64,000 nt of DNA from Xanthomonas sp. F10 (GCF_014206815.1 NZ_JACHNP010000001.1:62001-126000); one strand, 5' to 3'; shown: positions 35,841 to 44,987, numbered from the stretch's first letter. Notes: generated by a model from the letters alone, not told the origin. Program-made: numbers and translations.

Positions 35841-36999
35841 TCAGTCCTCCCCCGTCCCGCCGCGCCGGCTGCGCCTGGCCGCGCTCATCGCCGCGATCGT
35901 GGTCCTGGCCATCGTCGTCGCCGGGGTCGCCACGCGCGCCGGCGACGCGCGCCGGCTGCGCACCTGGACCGCGGACCAGGCGGTGCCGACGGTGGCCGTG
36001 GTGGCCCCGCACACCGCCCAGGGCGACGGTGTCCTCAATCTCCCCGGTCGCCTGGAGGCGTATGCGCGCGCGCCGATCTTCGCCCGTGCCAGCGGCTACC
36101 TGAAATGGTGGAAGACCGACATCGGCGCCAAGGTGAAGGCCGGCGATGTGCTCGCCGAGATCGAGACGCCCGACCTGGACCAGCAGTTGCTCCAGGCCAA
36201 GGCCGACCTCGCCAACGCGCGCGTCAACGCCGCGCTGGCGCAGACCACCGCCAAACGCTGGCAAACCATGGGCCAGACCGAGGTGGTGTCCAAGCAGGCC
36301 GTGGACGAGAAGACCGGCGACTACGACGCCAAGCGCGCCCTCGCCCAGTCCGCACAGGCCAATCTCGACCACCTCCAAGCGCTGAAACGCTTCGCCACCC
36401 TGGTGGCGCCGTTCGACGGCACCGTCACCGCCCGCAACACCGATGTGGGCGCACTGATCAACGCCGGCGGCGGCCAGGAACTGTTCGTGGTGTCGGACAC
36501 CCGCAAGCTGCGCATGTACGTGAACGTGCCGCAGAGCGATGCGCCATCGGTGCGCACGGGCAGCCGGGTGACGCTGACGGTGCCCGAATACCCGGGGCAG
36601 ACCTTCAATGGCGTCGTCGACAGCGCATCGGGGGCCGTCAATGCCGCCTCCGGCACCACGCTGGTCCAGGTCGCCGTGGACAACCAGGACGGCAAGCTGC
36701 TGCCGGGCGGCTATGCCAGTGTCCGTCTCGATCTCCCGGCCGACGCCGCGCGGCTGCGGGTGCCGGCCAGCGCGCTGGTGTTCGACGACAAGGGCCTGCG
36801 CGTGGCAGTGGTCGACGCGCACGACACGGTCGCCTTCAAGCCGGTGACGATCGCGCGCGACTTCGGCAAGACCGTGGAACTGGGGTCCGGCGTGGCTGCC
36901 GGCGACCGCCTGATCGAAAGCCCGCCGGACGGCCTGGCCGACGGCGACAAGGTGCGCATCAGCGCGTCGAAGGCGGAAGGCGCACACGCCAAGGCGTGA
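35830..36999 (+). CDS. RND periplasmic adaptor (membrane fusion protein)
   Basis: A 389-residue HlyD/AcrA-type adaptor linking the permease to an outer-membrane channel. An N-terminal anchor helix (LRLAALIAAIVVLAIVVAGV) is followed by the lipoyl half-motif FARASGYLKWWKTDIGAKVK and AGDVLAEIETPDLDQQL, a helical hairpin (about 120-180), the second lipoyl half FATLVAPFDGTVTARNTDVG, and the beta-barrel domain VRTGSRVTLTVPEYPGQTFN. The start overlaps the permease 3' end. No outer-membrane TolC-like gene follows, so the channel must be encoded elsewhere. Confidence 0.92.
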   Translation: MSPDQSSPVPPRRLRLAALIAAIVVLAIVVAGVATRAGDARRLRTWTADQAVPTVAVVAPHTAQGDGVLNLPGRLEAYARAPIFARASGYLKWWKTDIGAKVKAGDVLAEIETPDLDQQLLQAKADLANARVNAALAQTTAKRWQTMGQTEVVSKQAVDEKTGDYDAKRALAQSAQANLDHLQALKRFATLVAPFDGTVTARNTDVGALINAGGGQELFVVSDTRKLRMYVNVPQSDAPSVRTGSRVTLTVPEYPGQTFNGVVDSASGAVNAASGTTLVQVAVDNQDGKLLPGGYASVRLDLPADAARLRVPASALVFDDKGLRVAVVDAHDTVAFKPVTIARDFGKTVELGSGVAAGDRLIESPPDGLADGDKVRISASKAEGAHAKA

Positions 37000-37125
37000 C
37001 CCTCGCGAAACCCCGCCGAGGCATGGCGGGAAACCTCCGGCGCGGCGCGGATGCTCGGCCGGCAACGGCGATCGCACGGCCACCGGCGCCAGGACGCAGC
37101 GCCCGCCCGGCGCCGGCGCCGGCGC

Positions 37126-38406
37126 TCAGGTTGCCGGAGCGAACCGTACCGTAGCGAGGATGCCGCCGCCTTCGGCGCTCTCCAGCGCGACCTGCCAGCC
37201 GAAGCGCTCGCACAACCGGCGCACGATCGACAGGCCCAGCCCGGCGCCCTGCGGGCGCTCCGGCTCGGCGCGGAAGAACGGTTCGAAGGCGTGCCGCAAG
37301 GCGTCCTCGGACATGCCGATGCCGGTATCGCGGATGCGGATGCGGTCGGCCTCGACCTCGACCTCGACACGCCCGGTATCGGTGTAGCTGCAGGCGTTGC
37401 GCAGCAGGTTGCTGACCACCACGTGCAGCACCCGCGGCGGCGCGTGCAGCGTCGCCGAGCCCAGCACGCGCACGCTCAGCGTCACCGGCTTGTCCGCCAG
37501 CAGCTCGCGCGCGTTCTCGGCCTCGTACTCGACCACGTCGGCCACGTCGAAGGTCTCGCTCTGCGGCACCACGTCCGCTTCGCGCGCCAGGATCAGGAAG
37601 GCGTCGATCACCGCCTCCATGTCGCGGCCAGCGCGCTGGATCCGCTGCAGGCTGCGGTGCAGGCGCGGCTGCAGCTCCTGCTCGGTCATCGCGATGTCGG
37701 TGGCGACGCGGATCACGGTCAGCGGCGTGCGCAGTTCGTGGCTGGCGTCGCGGGTGAAGTTGCGTTCGCGGGCGACGTGGTCGGTGACGCGCTGGGCCAG
37801 CGCATGCAGGGCCGCCGCCAGCTGCCGCGCCTCGCCCTGCACGTCGGCGGGCAGGTTTTCCGGGGCCAGTTCGGCGGCGACCGGATGCCGCGGATCCCAA
37901 CGCGAGACGCGCCGCGCCAGCCAGTTCATCGGCGACAGCAAGCGCCGCGACACCCGCCAGGTCAGCCAGGCCACCACCAGCACCGCGATAAGGGTCAACA
38001 ACGTGGGCACCACGCCGAACCAGAACGCCAGGCGCTGCGCCGGCGCGCGCAGGAACACCAGGTACAGGCGACCGGCCGGGTTCTGATCGACCAGCACGAT
38101 CTCGCCACCGGGGCGGTCCTCGTGCAGGCCGGGCGCCAGCCCGCGCAGGTCGACGGGCACCGCGGCATCGGATTGGCCGCGCCCCACCAGATAGCCGCGC
38201 AGGCTGTGGGTGTTGGGCGGAGGCTGCTGCGGCTGTTGCGCATGCACGCGCCAGTAGTAGCGCGCCTCCTGCTTCAGGATCGACCCCACCAGCGAGTGCT
38301 GCACGATCGCCACCACCAGATAACTGGCAAGCGTGACCACGCAGCCCGCAAACACGATGCGGGCAATCAGGGCGAGGCGAAGTTTGCGCGGCAACCCGTG
38401 CGGCAT
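37126..38406 (-). CDS. Sensor histidine kinase (ColS-like)
   Basis: A 426-residue membrane kinase. Transmembrane helices are at about 10-35 (LIARIVFAGCVVTLASYLVV) and 135-155 (GVVPTLLTLIAVLVVAWLTW), with a periplasmic loop of about 100 residues between. H box: FTRDASHELRTPLTVIRVAT; N box: HVVVSNLLRNACSYTDTG; G boxes: IRIRDTGIGMSEDALRH and AGLGLSIVRRLCERFG. It is separated by 108 bases from its response regulator gene, with a hairpin between. Resemblance to ColS-type kinases is general and from memory; the signal is unknown. Confidence 0.9.
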   Translation of the reverse strand: MPHGLPRKLRLALIARIVFAGCVVTLASYLVVAIVQHSLVGSILKQEARYYWRVHAQQPQQPPPNTHSLRGYLVGRGQSDAAVPVDLRGLAPGLHEDRPGGEIVLVDQNPAGRLYLVFLRAPAQRLAFWFGVVPTLLTLIAVLVVAWLTWRVSRRLLSPMNWLARRVSRWDPRHPVAAELAPENLPADVQGEARQLAAALHALAQRVTDHVARERNFTRDASHELRTPLTVIRVATDIAMTEQELQPRLHRSLQRIQRAGRDMEAVIDAFLILAREADVVPQSETFDVADVVEYEAENARELLADKPVTLSVRVLGSATLHAPPRVLHVVVSNLLRNACSYTDTGRVEVEVEADRIRIRDTGIGMSEDALRHAFEPFFRAEPERPQGAGLGLSIVRRLCERFGWQVALESAEGGGILATVRFAPAT

Positions 38407-38464
38407 ACGGCATCCGTGATCGTTGCCGCGATTATAGGAAGGGCGATCGTGAGCCTTTCGTGCA

Positions 38465-38489
38465 AGCGGCCCCGTTCACCGGGGCCGCT
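38465..38489 (-). terminator. Hairpin between response regulator and kinase genes
   Basis: A perfect 9-bp stem (AGCGGCCCC / GGGGCCGCT) with a 7-base loop. There is no T-run after it on the minus strand, so it is more likely an attenuator or mRNA-processing/stability element than a full terminator. A second inverted pair, CGATCGTG and CACGATCG, encloses it. Confidence 0.45.
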
Positions 38490-38514
38490 GCGGATTCCAC
38501 GATCGGGCGCCGCC

Positions 38515-39228
38515 TCAGCTCATCGGCTGGGCGATGTCGGCGATGCGGTAACCGGCGCTCTGCACGGTGTGCAGCAGCGGGCGGTCGAACGGCTTGTCGA
38601 TGATCTTGCGCAGGTTGTACAGATGGCTGCGCAGGGTGTCCGAGTCCGGCAGGCCGTTGCCCCAGATCTCGCGCTCGATTTCCTGGCGGGTGACCACGCG
38701 CGGCGATTCGCGCATCAGGATGGTCAGCAGGCGCAGGCCGATCGGCGACAGCTGCAGTTCGGTGCCGGCGCGGGTGGCACGCATGCTCACCGGGTCCAGC
38801 ACCAGGTCGGCCACCTTCAGCACTTCCGAGCCGACCTGGCGGCGCTCGCGGCGGATCAGTGCGCGCAGGCGTGCTTCCAGTTCCTGGATCGCGAACGGCT
38901 TGGTCAGGTAGTCGTCGGCGCCGAAGCCCAGACCGGTGAGCTTGTCGTCGAGGGTGTCGCGCGCGGTCAGCATCAGCACCGGGGTCGACTTGCGCGCATC
39001 GTTGCGCAGGCGGCGGCACACTTCGATGCCGTCCAGCCGCGGCAGCATCAGGTCCAGCACCACCACGTCGTAGCTGTTCTCCGCCGCCAGGCGGTAGCCG
39101 TCCAGGCCGTCGCAGGCGTAATCCACTTCGAACCCGCGGCCTTCCAGATACTCGCCGATCATCTCGGAAATATTGCGGTTGTCTTCCACCACCAGCACGA
39201 GCCCGGATGTTTCCTTGGTCTGACGCAT
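38515..39228 (-). CDS. OmpR-family response regulator (ColR-like)
   Basis: A 237-residue two-component regulator. Receiver: LVLVVEDNRNISEMIGEYLE, phosphoacceptor in DVVVLDLMLPRLDGIEVCRR, lysine in DDYLTKPFAIQELEARL. The DNA-binding winged helix has LQLSPIGLRLLTILMRESPR and DTLRSHLYNLRKIID. The start is well supported by GAGGAAG five bases upstream. It precedes the kinase gene on the same strand. The N-terminal receiver resembles the ColR group; this is an impression, not a match to a named regulator. Confidence 0.93.
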   Translation of the reverse strand: MRQTKETSGLVLVVEDNRNISEMIGEYLEGRGFEVDYACDGLDGYRLAAENSYDVVVLDLMLPRLDGIEVCRRLRNDARKSTPVLMLTARDTLDDKLTGLGFGADDYLTKPFAIQELEARLRALIRRERRQVGSEVLKVADLVLDPVSMRATRAGTELQLSPIGLRLLTILMRESPRVVTRQEIEREIWGNGLPDSDTLRSHLYNLRKIIDKPFDRPLLHTVQSAGYRIADIAQPMS

Positions 39229-39320
39229 AACGCTTCCTCAGTCTTCAGCTTTGTGAAACATGCCGGATGGGCGGTGGTGGCGGCGTGAAGACCGCTTCAT
39301 CTGCCTGAGCCGGAAAAAAC

Positions 39321-39980
39321 TTATTGCGCAATCAATGGCTTGAGTTGCGGCCACACGTTGTCCAGCACCTTGGGCTGGGCCGCGGCGGTGGGATGCAAGC
39401 CATCGCCCTGCATCAGCGCCGGGTTCAGCGCCACGCCTTCCAGCAGGAACGGCAGCAGGCCGGTCCGGTACTGCTTCGCCAGGTCGGCATAGACCGCGCG
39501 CAGGCGCTGCCGGTAACCCGGCCCGTAGTTCGGCGGCACGTCGATGCCCAGCAACAGCACCTTCGCGCCCGCGTCACGGCTGAGCACGATCATCTTCTCC
39601 AGGTTGCCGCGCAATTCGGCCGGGCTCAGCCCGCGCAAGGCGTCGTTACCGCCCAATTCGATGACCACCACAGATGGCCTGTGCTTCTGCAGCAGCGCCG
39701 GCAGGCGGGTCAGCGCGCCGGAGGAGGTCTCGCCGCTGATGCTGGCATTGACCACGGCCGGCGGCGTCCGCATCTGTTGCTGCAGGCGCTTGTCCAGCAA
39801 GGCCACCCAGCCGGACTGCAGCGGGATGTTGTGCGCTGCGCTGAGGCTGTCGCCGAGCACCAGCACCGGGCCCGTCGCACCTTTGGCACAGGCGATGACG
39901 GGCAGCAGCACCCACCATGCCAGCAACAGCCAGGCGCGGTGCGTCCAGGCCCGCTTGCTTCTCGTCTCATCACCACGCAT
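39321..39980 (-). CDS. tesA: Periplasmic arylesterase/acyl-CoA thioesterase I-like
   Basis: A 219-residue SGNH esterase/thioesterase. The start at 39980 has GGGAA six bases upstream; the ATG 15 bases earlier has none. The signal peptide ends at about VIACAKG. SGNH blocks: VLVLGDSLSAAHNIP (nucleophile serine), NASISGETSSGAL, VVIELGGNDALRGL, and DGLHPTAAAQPKV (catalytic D and H). It is divergent from the ybbA-ybbP pair, exactly as in E. coli (tesA / ybbA-ybbP). It may act on lysophospholipids or acyl esters. Confidence 0.92.
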   Translation of the reverse strand: MRGDETRSKRAWTHRAWLLLAWWVLLPVIACAKGATGPVLVLGDSLSAAHNIPLQSGWVALLDKRLQQQMRTPPAVVNASISGETSSGALTRLPALLQKHRPSVVVIELGGNDALRGLSPAELRGNLEKMIVLSRDAGAKVLLLGIDVPPNYGPGYRQRLRAVYADLAKQYRTGLLPFLLEGVALNPALMQGDGLHPTAAAQPKVLDNVWPQLKPLIAQ

Positions 39981-40707
39981 CGGAGATTCCCTCATCGACA
40001 GTCAGGCCCCCACGCTTCGCGCCGGCATCGCCATCGACGTGCGCGATGTCGGCAAATCCGTCAGCGGACCGGAGGGTACGGTCCACATTCTCGACAAGGT
40101 CGGATTGACCATCGGTGAAGGCGACAGCGTCGCCATCGTCGGCGCCTCCGGCTCCGGCAAGACCACCCTGCTCGGCTTGCTGGCCGGCCTCGACCTGCCC
40201 ACGCGCGGCGAGATCGTGCTGGCCGGGCAGTCGCTCAATGCGCTGGACGAGGAAGCTCGCGCCGCGTTGCGTGCACGCGAGGTCGGCTTCGTGTTCCAGA
40301 GTTTCCACTTGTTGCCCTCGCTGACCGCGGCCGAGAACATCGCCCTGCCGCTGGAACTGGCCGGACGCGAGGATCCGGCGCGGGTACGCGAAGTGCTGGA
40401 GGCGGTCGGACTGAGCGCGCGGGCGCGGCACTACCCACGGCAACTGTCCGGCGGCGAGCAGCAGCGCGTGGCGCTGGCGCGCGCGTTCGTGGCGCGGCCG
40501 CGCATCCTGTTCGCCGACGAGCCCACCGGCAGCCTCGACCAGGCCACCGGACAACAGATCAGCGACCTGCTGTTCGCGCTCAACGCCGGCAGCGACACCA
40601 CCCTGGTGCTGGTCACCCACGACATGCGCCTGGCGCAGCGCTGCGAGCACCGCTACCGCCTCGACGGCGGCCGCCTGCGCGCCGCCGACGCGGCGGATGC
40701 CGCATGA
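39955..40707 (+). CDS. ybbA: ABC transporter ATP-binding protein YbbA
   Basis: ATPase partner of the YbbP permease. Walker A is IVGASGSGKTTLLGLLAGLD, the Q-loop lies in GFVFQSFHLLPSLTAAENIA, the signature is LSGGEQQRVALARAFVARPR, Walker B is ILFADEPTGSLD and the switch LVTHDMRLAQRC. LDEEARAALRAREVGFVFQS matches E. coli YbbA very closely. The start is uncertain: no ATG is available in frame, only TTG at 39955 (used here, overlapping the tesA start region) and GTG at 40039, which would clip the first strand. The stop overlaps the ybbP ATG. Confidence 0.85.
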   Translation: MLLVSSPRIGDSLIDSQAPTLRAGIAIDVRDVGKSVSGPEGTVHILDKVGLTIGEGDSVAIVGASGSGKTTLLGLLAGLDLPTRGEIVLAGQSLNALDEEARAALRAREVGFVFQSFHLLPSLTAAENIALPLELAGREDPARVREVLEAVGLSARARHYPRQLSGGEQQRVALARAFVARPRILFADEPTGSLDQATGQQISDLLFALNAGSDTTLVLVTHDMRLAQRCEHRYRLDGGRLRAADAADAA

Positions 40708-43187
40708 ACGTGCTGCGCCACGCCGCGCGCGCGCTGCGCCGCGAGCTGTTCGCCGGCGACCTGCTGACCGTGTTCGCCGCGCTGGTGCTGGGCGTGGCGG
40801 TGATGACCGCGGTCGGCACCCTGGTCGACCGGGTGACGCTGGCACTGACCGGCAGCGCCGCCGAGGTGATCGGCGGCGATCTCGGCGTCAGCGGACGCCA
40901 GGACATCCCGGCCGCCTTCGCCGAGGAGGCGCAGCGGCGCGGGCTGCGCAGCACGCGCCTGGTCAGTTTCCCCAGCGTACTGTTCCACGGCGACGCCAGC
41001 CAGATGGCCAACATCAAGGCGGTGGGCGCCGGTTATCCGCTGCGCGGCGAGCTGCTGGTGGCGCGCGATACCGTCGGCGCCGGCAGCGAACGCGCCGGGC
41101 CGCCGCCGCGCGGCGAGGCCTATGCCGATCCGCGCCTGCTCGAGGCCTTGGGCCTGAAGCTCGGCGACGCGCTGGAGTTCGGCGCCGGCACGCTGCGCGT
41201 GACCCGGGTGCTGCGCGCCGAGCCGGATGCCTCCGGCGAACTGATGCAGTTGTCGCCGCCGCTGCTGGTCAACCGCGCCGACGTCGATGCCGCCGGCCTG
41301 CTCGGCCCCGGCAGCCGTGCCTCCTACCGGCTGATGTTCGCCGGCGCGCCCGGCGAGATCGCCGCCCTGCGCGAATGGCTGGCGCCGCGCGCCAAGGCGT
41401 TCCGCCTGGTCGGCATCGAGGACACCCAGCGCGGCGTGCGCGGCGCCTTCGACCGCGCCGGGCGCTTCCTGGCGCTGGCCGCATTGCTGGCGGTGCTGCT
41501 GGCCGGCGTCGCCACCGCATTGGCCGCCAACCGCTTCGCCCTGCGTCGCATCGATCAGGTTGCCGTGCTGCGCTGCCTGGGTGCGCGCCAGCGCGACATC
41601 CTCGGCGCGCTGGCGCTGCAGTTGCTGCTGCTGGCGATCCCCGCCTGCGCGCTCGGCGTGGGCCTGGGCATGCTGGCCCAGGTCGGCCTGGTCGAAGCGC
41701 TGGGCAGCCTGATCCCCAACCGCCTGCCGCTGCCGCAGGCGACCCCGGCGCTGGCCGGCGCCGGCATCGGCCTGTTGCTGCTGCTCGGCTTCGGCCTGCC
41801 GCCGCTGCTGCGCCTGCGCGACGTACCGCCGATGCGCGTGCTCAACCGCAGTTTCGCCGCGCTGCCGCCGACCTCGCTGCTGGTCTACGCCGCGGCGCTG
41901 GTCGCCACCGTGGTGCTGGCGGTCTACGCCACCGGCGACGGCGTGCTGGCGGCCTGGGTGCTGGGTGGCCTGACCCTGCTGGCGGCGCTGGCCGCGGCGG
42001 TGGGCGGCGTGCTGCTGGCGGTGCTGCGGCGGCTGCAGGGACGCCTGCGCGGGCCATGGAAACTGGGCCTGGCCGCGCTGACCCGGCGCCGCGCGCTGAG
42101 CGTGGTGCAACTCGTGGGATTGTCGCTGTCGCTATGCGCGCTGTTGTTGCTGGCGGTGATCGGCCCCGGCCTGCTGGGACAATGGCGCGACCGACTGCCG
42201 GCGGACACGCCGAACTACTTCCTGATGAACATCCAGCCCGACCAGGCCGAGCAGGTGCTGAGCACCCTGCGCACGCTGGGCGTGGCCGACGCGGCAGTGG
42301 AACCGTTCAGCACCGGCAAGCTGGTGGCGATCAACGGCAAGCCGCCGCAGCGCCGCGAGCAGGGTCCGGACGACGACGGCGACGGCAGCGACCGGCCGAT
42401 CAACTTCTCCTGGCGGCGAGAGTTCCCCGCCGCCAACCGGCTGCTGTCCGGACGCTTCTGGGCCGCCGACAGCACCGCCGCCGAGGCCTCGGTGGAGGAA
42501 GGCTGGGCGCAGCGCTACGGGCTCAAGCTCGGCGACCGCATCACCCTGCTGCTCGGCGACCAGCAGCGCAGCTTCACCGTGACCAGCCTGCGCAAGGCCG
42601 ACTGGGATTCGTTCCGGGTCAACTTCTTCCTGCTGCTCAACGCCGGCGCGGTGCAGGATGCGCCGTACAACCTGATCTCCGCCTTCCACCTGCCGCGCGC
42701 CTCGGCCACGCAACTGAGCGGGCTCAGCCGCGCCTATCCGAACGTGTCGCTGCTGGATATCGACGCGATCCTGCAGCGCGTGCGCGAGGTCATCGACCGC
42801 GTCGCCCAGGCGGTGCAACTGGTGATGGGCTTCAGCCTGCTGGCCGGTGCATTGGTGTTGCTGGCTGCCTTGCAGGCCACCGCCGGCGAGCGCCGCTACG
42901 ACAGCGCGGTGCTGCGCACGCTGGGCGCACGCCGTGGGCAGTTGCGCGGTGCGGTGCTGATCGAGTTCGGCGCGCTCGGCCTGCTCGCGGCACTCCTTGC
43001 GGTCGGCGCGGCCGCGATCATCGGCGTGGTGGTGGCCAGGCAGGCCTTCGACCTCGCGCTGTCGCCGCCGTGGCCGGCGCTGCTGCTCGGCGGCCTGGGC
43101 GGCGTGGCGCTGAGCCTGCTCGCCGGCTGGTCGGGCACCCGCCGCATTCTGCGCACGCCACCGGCACTGGCGCTGCGTGAGCAGTGA
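40704..43187 (+). CDS. ybbP: ABC transporter permease YbbP (FtsX superfamily)
   Basis: An 827-residue inner-membrane permease with about ten hydrophobic segments arranged as N-terminal anchor, periplasmic domain, helices 2-4, a central bundle, a second periplasmic domain and the last three helices. DQVAVLRCLGARQRDILGAL is the cytoplasmic coupling loop of the FtsX fold; DSAVLRTLGARRGQLRGAVL is its second copy. The periplasmic loop contains a Gly/Asp-rich linker PDDDGDGSDR. It overlaps ybbA by four bases. Substrate unknown; YbbAP systems are often linked with lipid or toxin handling near tesA. Confidence 0.92.
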   Translation: MNVLRHAARALRRELFAGDLLTVFAALVLGVAVMTAVGTLVDRVTLALTGSAAEVIGGDLGVSGRQDIPAAFAEEAQRRGLRSTRLVSFPSVLFHGDASQMANIKAVGAGYPLRGELLVARDTVGAGSERAGPPPRGEAYADPRLLEALGLKLGDALEFGAGTLRVTRVLRAEPDASGELMQLSPPLLVNRADVDAAGLLGPGSRASYRLMFAGAPGEIAALREWLAPRAKAFRLVGIEDTQRGVRGAFDRAGRFLALAALLAVLLAGVATALAANRFALRRIDQVAVLRCLGARQRDILGALALQLLLLAIPACALGVGLGMLAQVGLVEALGSLIPNRLPLPQATPALAGAGIGLLLLLGFGLPPLLRLRDVPPMRVLNRSFAALPPTSLLVYAAALVATVVLAVYATGDGVLAAWVLGGLTLLAALAAAVGGVLLAVLRRLQGRLRGPWKLGLAALTRRRALSVVQLVGLSLSLCALLLLAVIGPGLLGQWRDRLPADTPNYFLMNIQPDQAEQVLSTLRTLGVADAAVEPFSTGKLVAINGKPPQRREQGPDDDGDGSDRPINFSWRREFPAANRLLSGRFWAADSTAAEASVEEGWAQRYGLKLGDRITLLLGDQQRSFTVTSLRKADWDSFRVNFFLLLNAGAVQDAPYNLISAFHLPRASATQLSGLSRAYPNVSLLDIDAILQRVREVIDRVAQAVQLVMGFSLLAGALVLLAALQATAGERRYDSAVLRTLGARRGQLRGAVLIEFGALGLLAALLAVGAAAIIGVVVARQAFDLALSPPWPALLLGGLGGVALSLLAGWSGTRRILRTPPALALREQ

Positions 43188-43340
43188 GTAGAGCCGGGAG
43201 CAGGGAATCGGGATTGGGGGGATTGGAGAAGTGCGACATGTGATGCTGTCGCCGCCGGCGCTCGACGGCAGTCCGTGGCAACGATAGTCGCAACGCGTGT
43301 CGCGCCTCGGAAAGGTGTATCGAAAGGACGCGAGACACGC

Positions 43341-43378
43341 AAAAAAAAGGGGAAGGCGCCATCCCGGCCGCCTTCCCC
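43341..43378 (-). terminator. Rho-independent terminator of the haem uptake operon
   Basis: On the minus strand GGGGAAGGCG pairs with CGCCTTCCCC around a 10-base loop and is followed by eight T residues (eight A on the plus strand, 43341-43348). It ends transcription 27 bases after the last gene of the operon, whose stop is at 43405. Confidence 0.9.
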
Positions 43379-43404
43379 ACCCTGGCTGATTGCCGACGCG
43401 GTCC

Positions 43405-44343
43405 TCAGCGCGCGGCCGGCGCCGGCGCCGTCCATTGCGCGAACACTGCATCGAGCTGCGCATCGCTGACCGGCTTGCCCTGTTGCACCGCCTCGGCCTG
43501 GCCGAACAGCGGCACGATGATCGCCATGCCATCGACCTTGGTCTTCAGGTGCACGCCCGGCGGCTTGCCGAGCAGGCCGTCCCAGCGCGCACGCACCCTG
43601 GCCCAGTAGCCCTGGGTCGCGTTCCAGTAGGTGAGCGCCGGGGTGAAGTCGACGGTCGTGGTCTTGACGTAGTCGTTGAAGCCGAACTCGCGCGCGATGG
43701 CCTGCTGGCTGCCGTCGGGCTTGCGCAGTACCTTGGTGTTGAACTGCTCGTGGGTCCAGCCGGCCGGGGTCAGCGTGTGCCGGTTGATCACTGCCAGCGC
43801 GTTGTAGTCGCTGCGCTTGGTGTACTCGCGACGCGGCAGTGGGCGCCAGCTCAGGTCGCTGGTCCAGGTCGGATGGCCATCGGCGTAGTCCCAGCGCCCG
43901 GTGCCGCAGTAGCGCGGGGCGTCGCTGACCTCGTACACGCACTGGGTCCAGGCGCCGCGGGTGACCGCCGCATCGAGCGGGCGCACCTGCCAGGTCTGGT
44001 CGGCGCTGAACTCGAAGCGCTGCGGCGCCTCGTAGATCCAGTCCTGGCGCCAGTGCTTGGTCACGTGACCGCTCTTGGGCTCCACCAGCAGATGCTGCAG
44101 CACCACCTTGCGCGGGCTGTCCTCGACCACGATCACCACCTCGTTACCACCGCTGCGCATTGGCGCGGCGCGGGTGTAGCCGGATTGCAGCAGCACCGTC
44201 TCGTCGAAGGCGAAGGCCACCGTGTACTCGCCCTGCATCGCCAGGATGCTGGCGCGGTCGCGCGCCGGATCGGCGTTCTCGGCATGGACGGGAAGGCTGC
44301 CGGCAAGCAGCAGGGCGCAGAACAGAGGCGGAGCTTTCATCAT
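43405..44343 (-). CDS. DUF6607-type exported protein of haem uptake operon
   Basis: A 312-residue protein with a signal peptide ending PVHAEN. I recall this family as DUF6607, often found beside iron and haem receptors. Recognisable stretches: RDRASILAMQGEYTVAFAFD, HLLVEPKSGHVTKHWRQDWI, RPLDAAVTRGAWTQCVYEVS, RWDYADGHPTWTSDLSWRPL and RREYTKRSDYNALAVINRHT. Two ATG codons in a row (44343, 44340) may serve as start. It is the last gene of the Fur-controlled operon. Function unknown. Confidence 0.8.
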   Translation of the reverse strand: MMKAPPLFCALLLAGSLPVHAENADPARDRASILAMQGEYTVAFAFDETVLLQSGYTRAAPMRSGGNEVVIVVEDSPRKVVLQHLLVEPKSGHVTKHWRQDWIYEAPQRFEFSADQTWQVRPLDAAVTRGAWTQCVYEVSDAPRYCGTGRWDYADGHPTWTSDLSWRPLPRREYTKRSDYNALAVINRHTLTPAGWTHEQFNTKVLRKPDGSQQAIAREFGFNDYVKTTTVDFTPALTYWNATQGYWARVRARWDGLLGKPPGVHLKTKVDGMAIIVPLFGQAEAVQQGKPVSDAQLDAVFAQWTAPAPAAR

Positions 44344-44390
44344 CGAGAGAGGTGTCTTGGGTGATGGGAACAAGGAAACGTATCGGCCGC

Positions 44391-44981
44391 TCACAACCGC
44401 AGCAGCGGCCACGGCCGCTCGGGATCGGGACGCGGCGCAGGGCGGCCGGCGCGGGCGCAACAGCAGTCGTCGACCAGCACGTCGCCCTCGGCCGCCTCCA
44501 GGCGCGCGATGCGCCGGGCGATGCTGGCGCCGAGCGGCGACACGCCGGCCACGCTGGCCGCCAGCACGCCATCGGCCGCGTGCAGGCGCAGCGCCCGCGC
44601 CTGCCAGCCATCGCCGCGCAGGCGCCCGGCGACGCGCCGCCACAGCCGCTCGGCGACGCCGCCGTCGGCGGCATCCTGCGCCGCGGGCAACGCCGACAGC
44701 AGCATGTCCCAGGCGACGAAGTCGCTGTCGGGCAGCAGGTACAGGCGCCAGCAGCACTGCTGCTGGCGGTCGTAGAAGCGCAGGCTCTCCAGCACGCCAT
44801 CGCTGTCCACGTCCAGGTGCGCGGCCACGCCGCGGGCGTGGCGCCAGCCGATCAATTCGGCGCCGGTGCGGGCACGGTACAGGCACAACACGGTGCCCAG
44901 TGCGGCCAGTTGCGCCGGGCGCGGCAGCGGCGCAGCGGCGATCCGCTCCGATCCGGTACGCGCTGGCGCGGCCGTGCGCAT
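44391..44981 (-). CDS. Haem-locus protein of unknown function
   Basis: A 196-residue cytosolic protein between the receptor and the DUF6607 gene; it starts six bases after the receptor stop, so it is cotranscribed. It contains LAALGTVLCLYRARTGAELI, LRFYDRQQQCCWRLYLLPDS and RLEAAEGDVLVDDCCCARAG, with five cysteines including a CC and a CCC cluster. Position suggests a haem-handling role (such as a cytoplasmic haem carrier), but it does not show the clear signatures of HutX, ChuX or HmuS. The start M may also lie further in. Confidence 0.65.
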   Translation of the reverse strand: MRTAAPARTGSERIAAAPLPRPAQLAALGTVLCLYRARTGAELIGWRHARGVAAHLDVDSDGVLESLRFYDRQQQCCWRLYLLPDSDFVAWDMLLSALPAAQDAADGGVAERLWRRVAGRLRGDGWQARALRLHAADGVLAASVAGVSPLGASIARRIARLEAAEGDVLVDDCCCARAGRPAPRPDPERPWPLLRL

Positions 44982-44987
44982 CCGCGG

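Noticed and set aside
37126-39228. Assignment of this two-component system as VgrS/VgrR or PhoQ/PhoP
   Set aside because: The kinase periplasmic loop lacks an ExxE iron motif and the regulator differs from PhoP; only general ColRS similarity remains.
43190-43230. GGGAATCGGGATTGGGG-type stretch after ybbP
   Set aside because: Same kind of short simple repeat; no symmetry or coding content.
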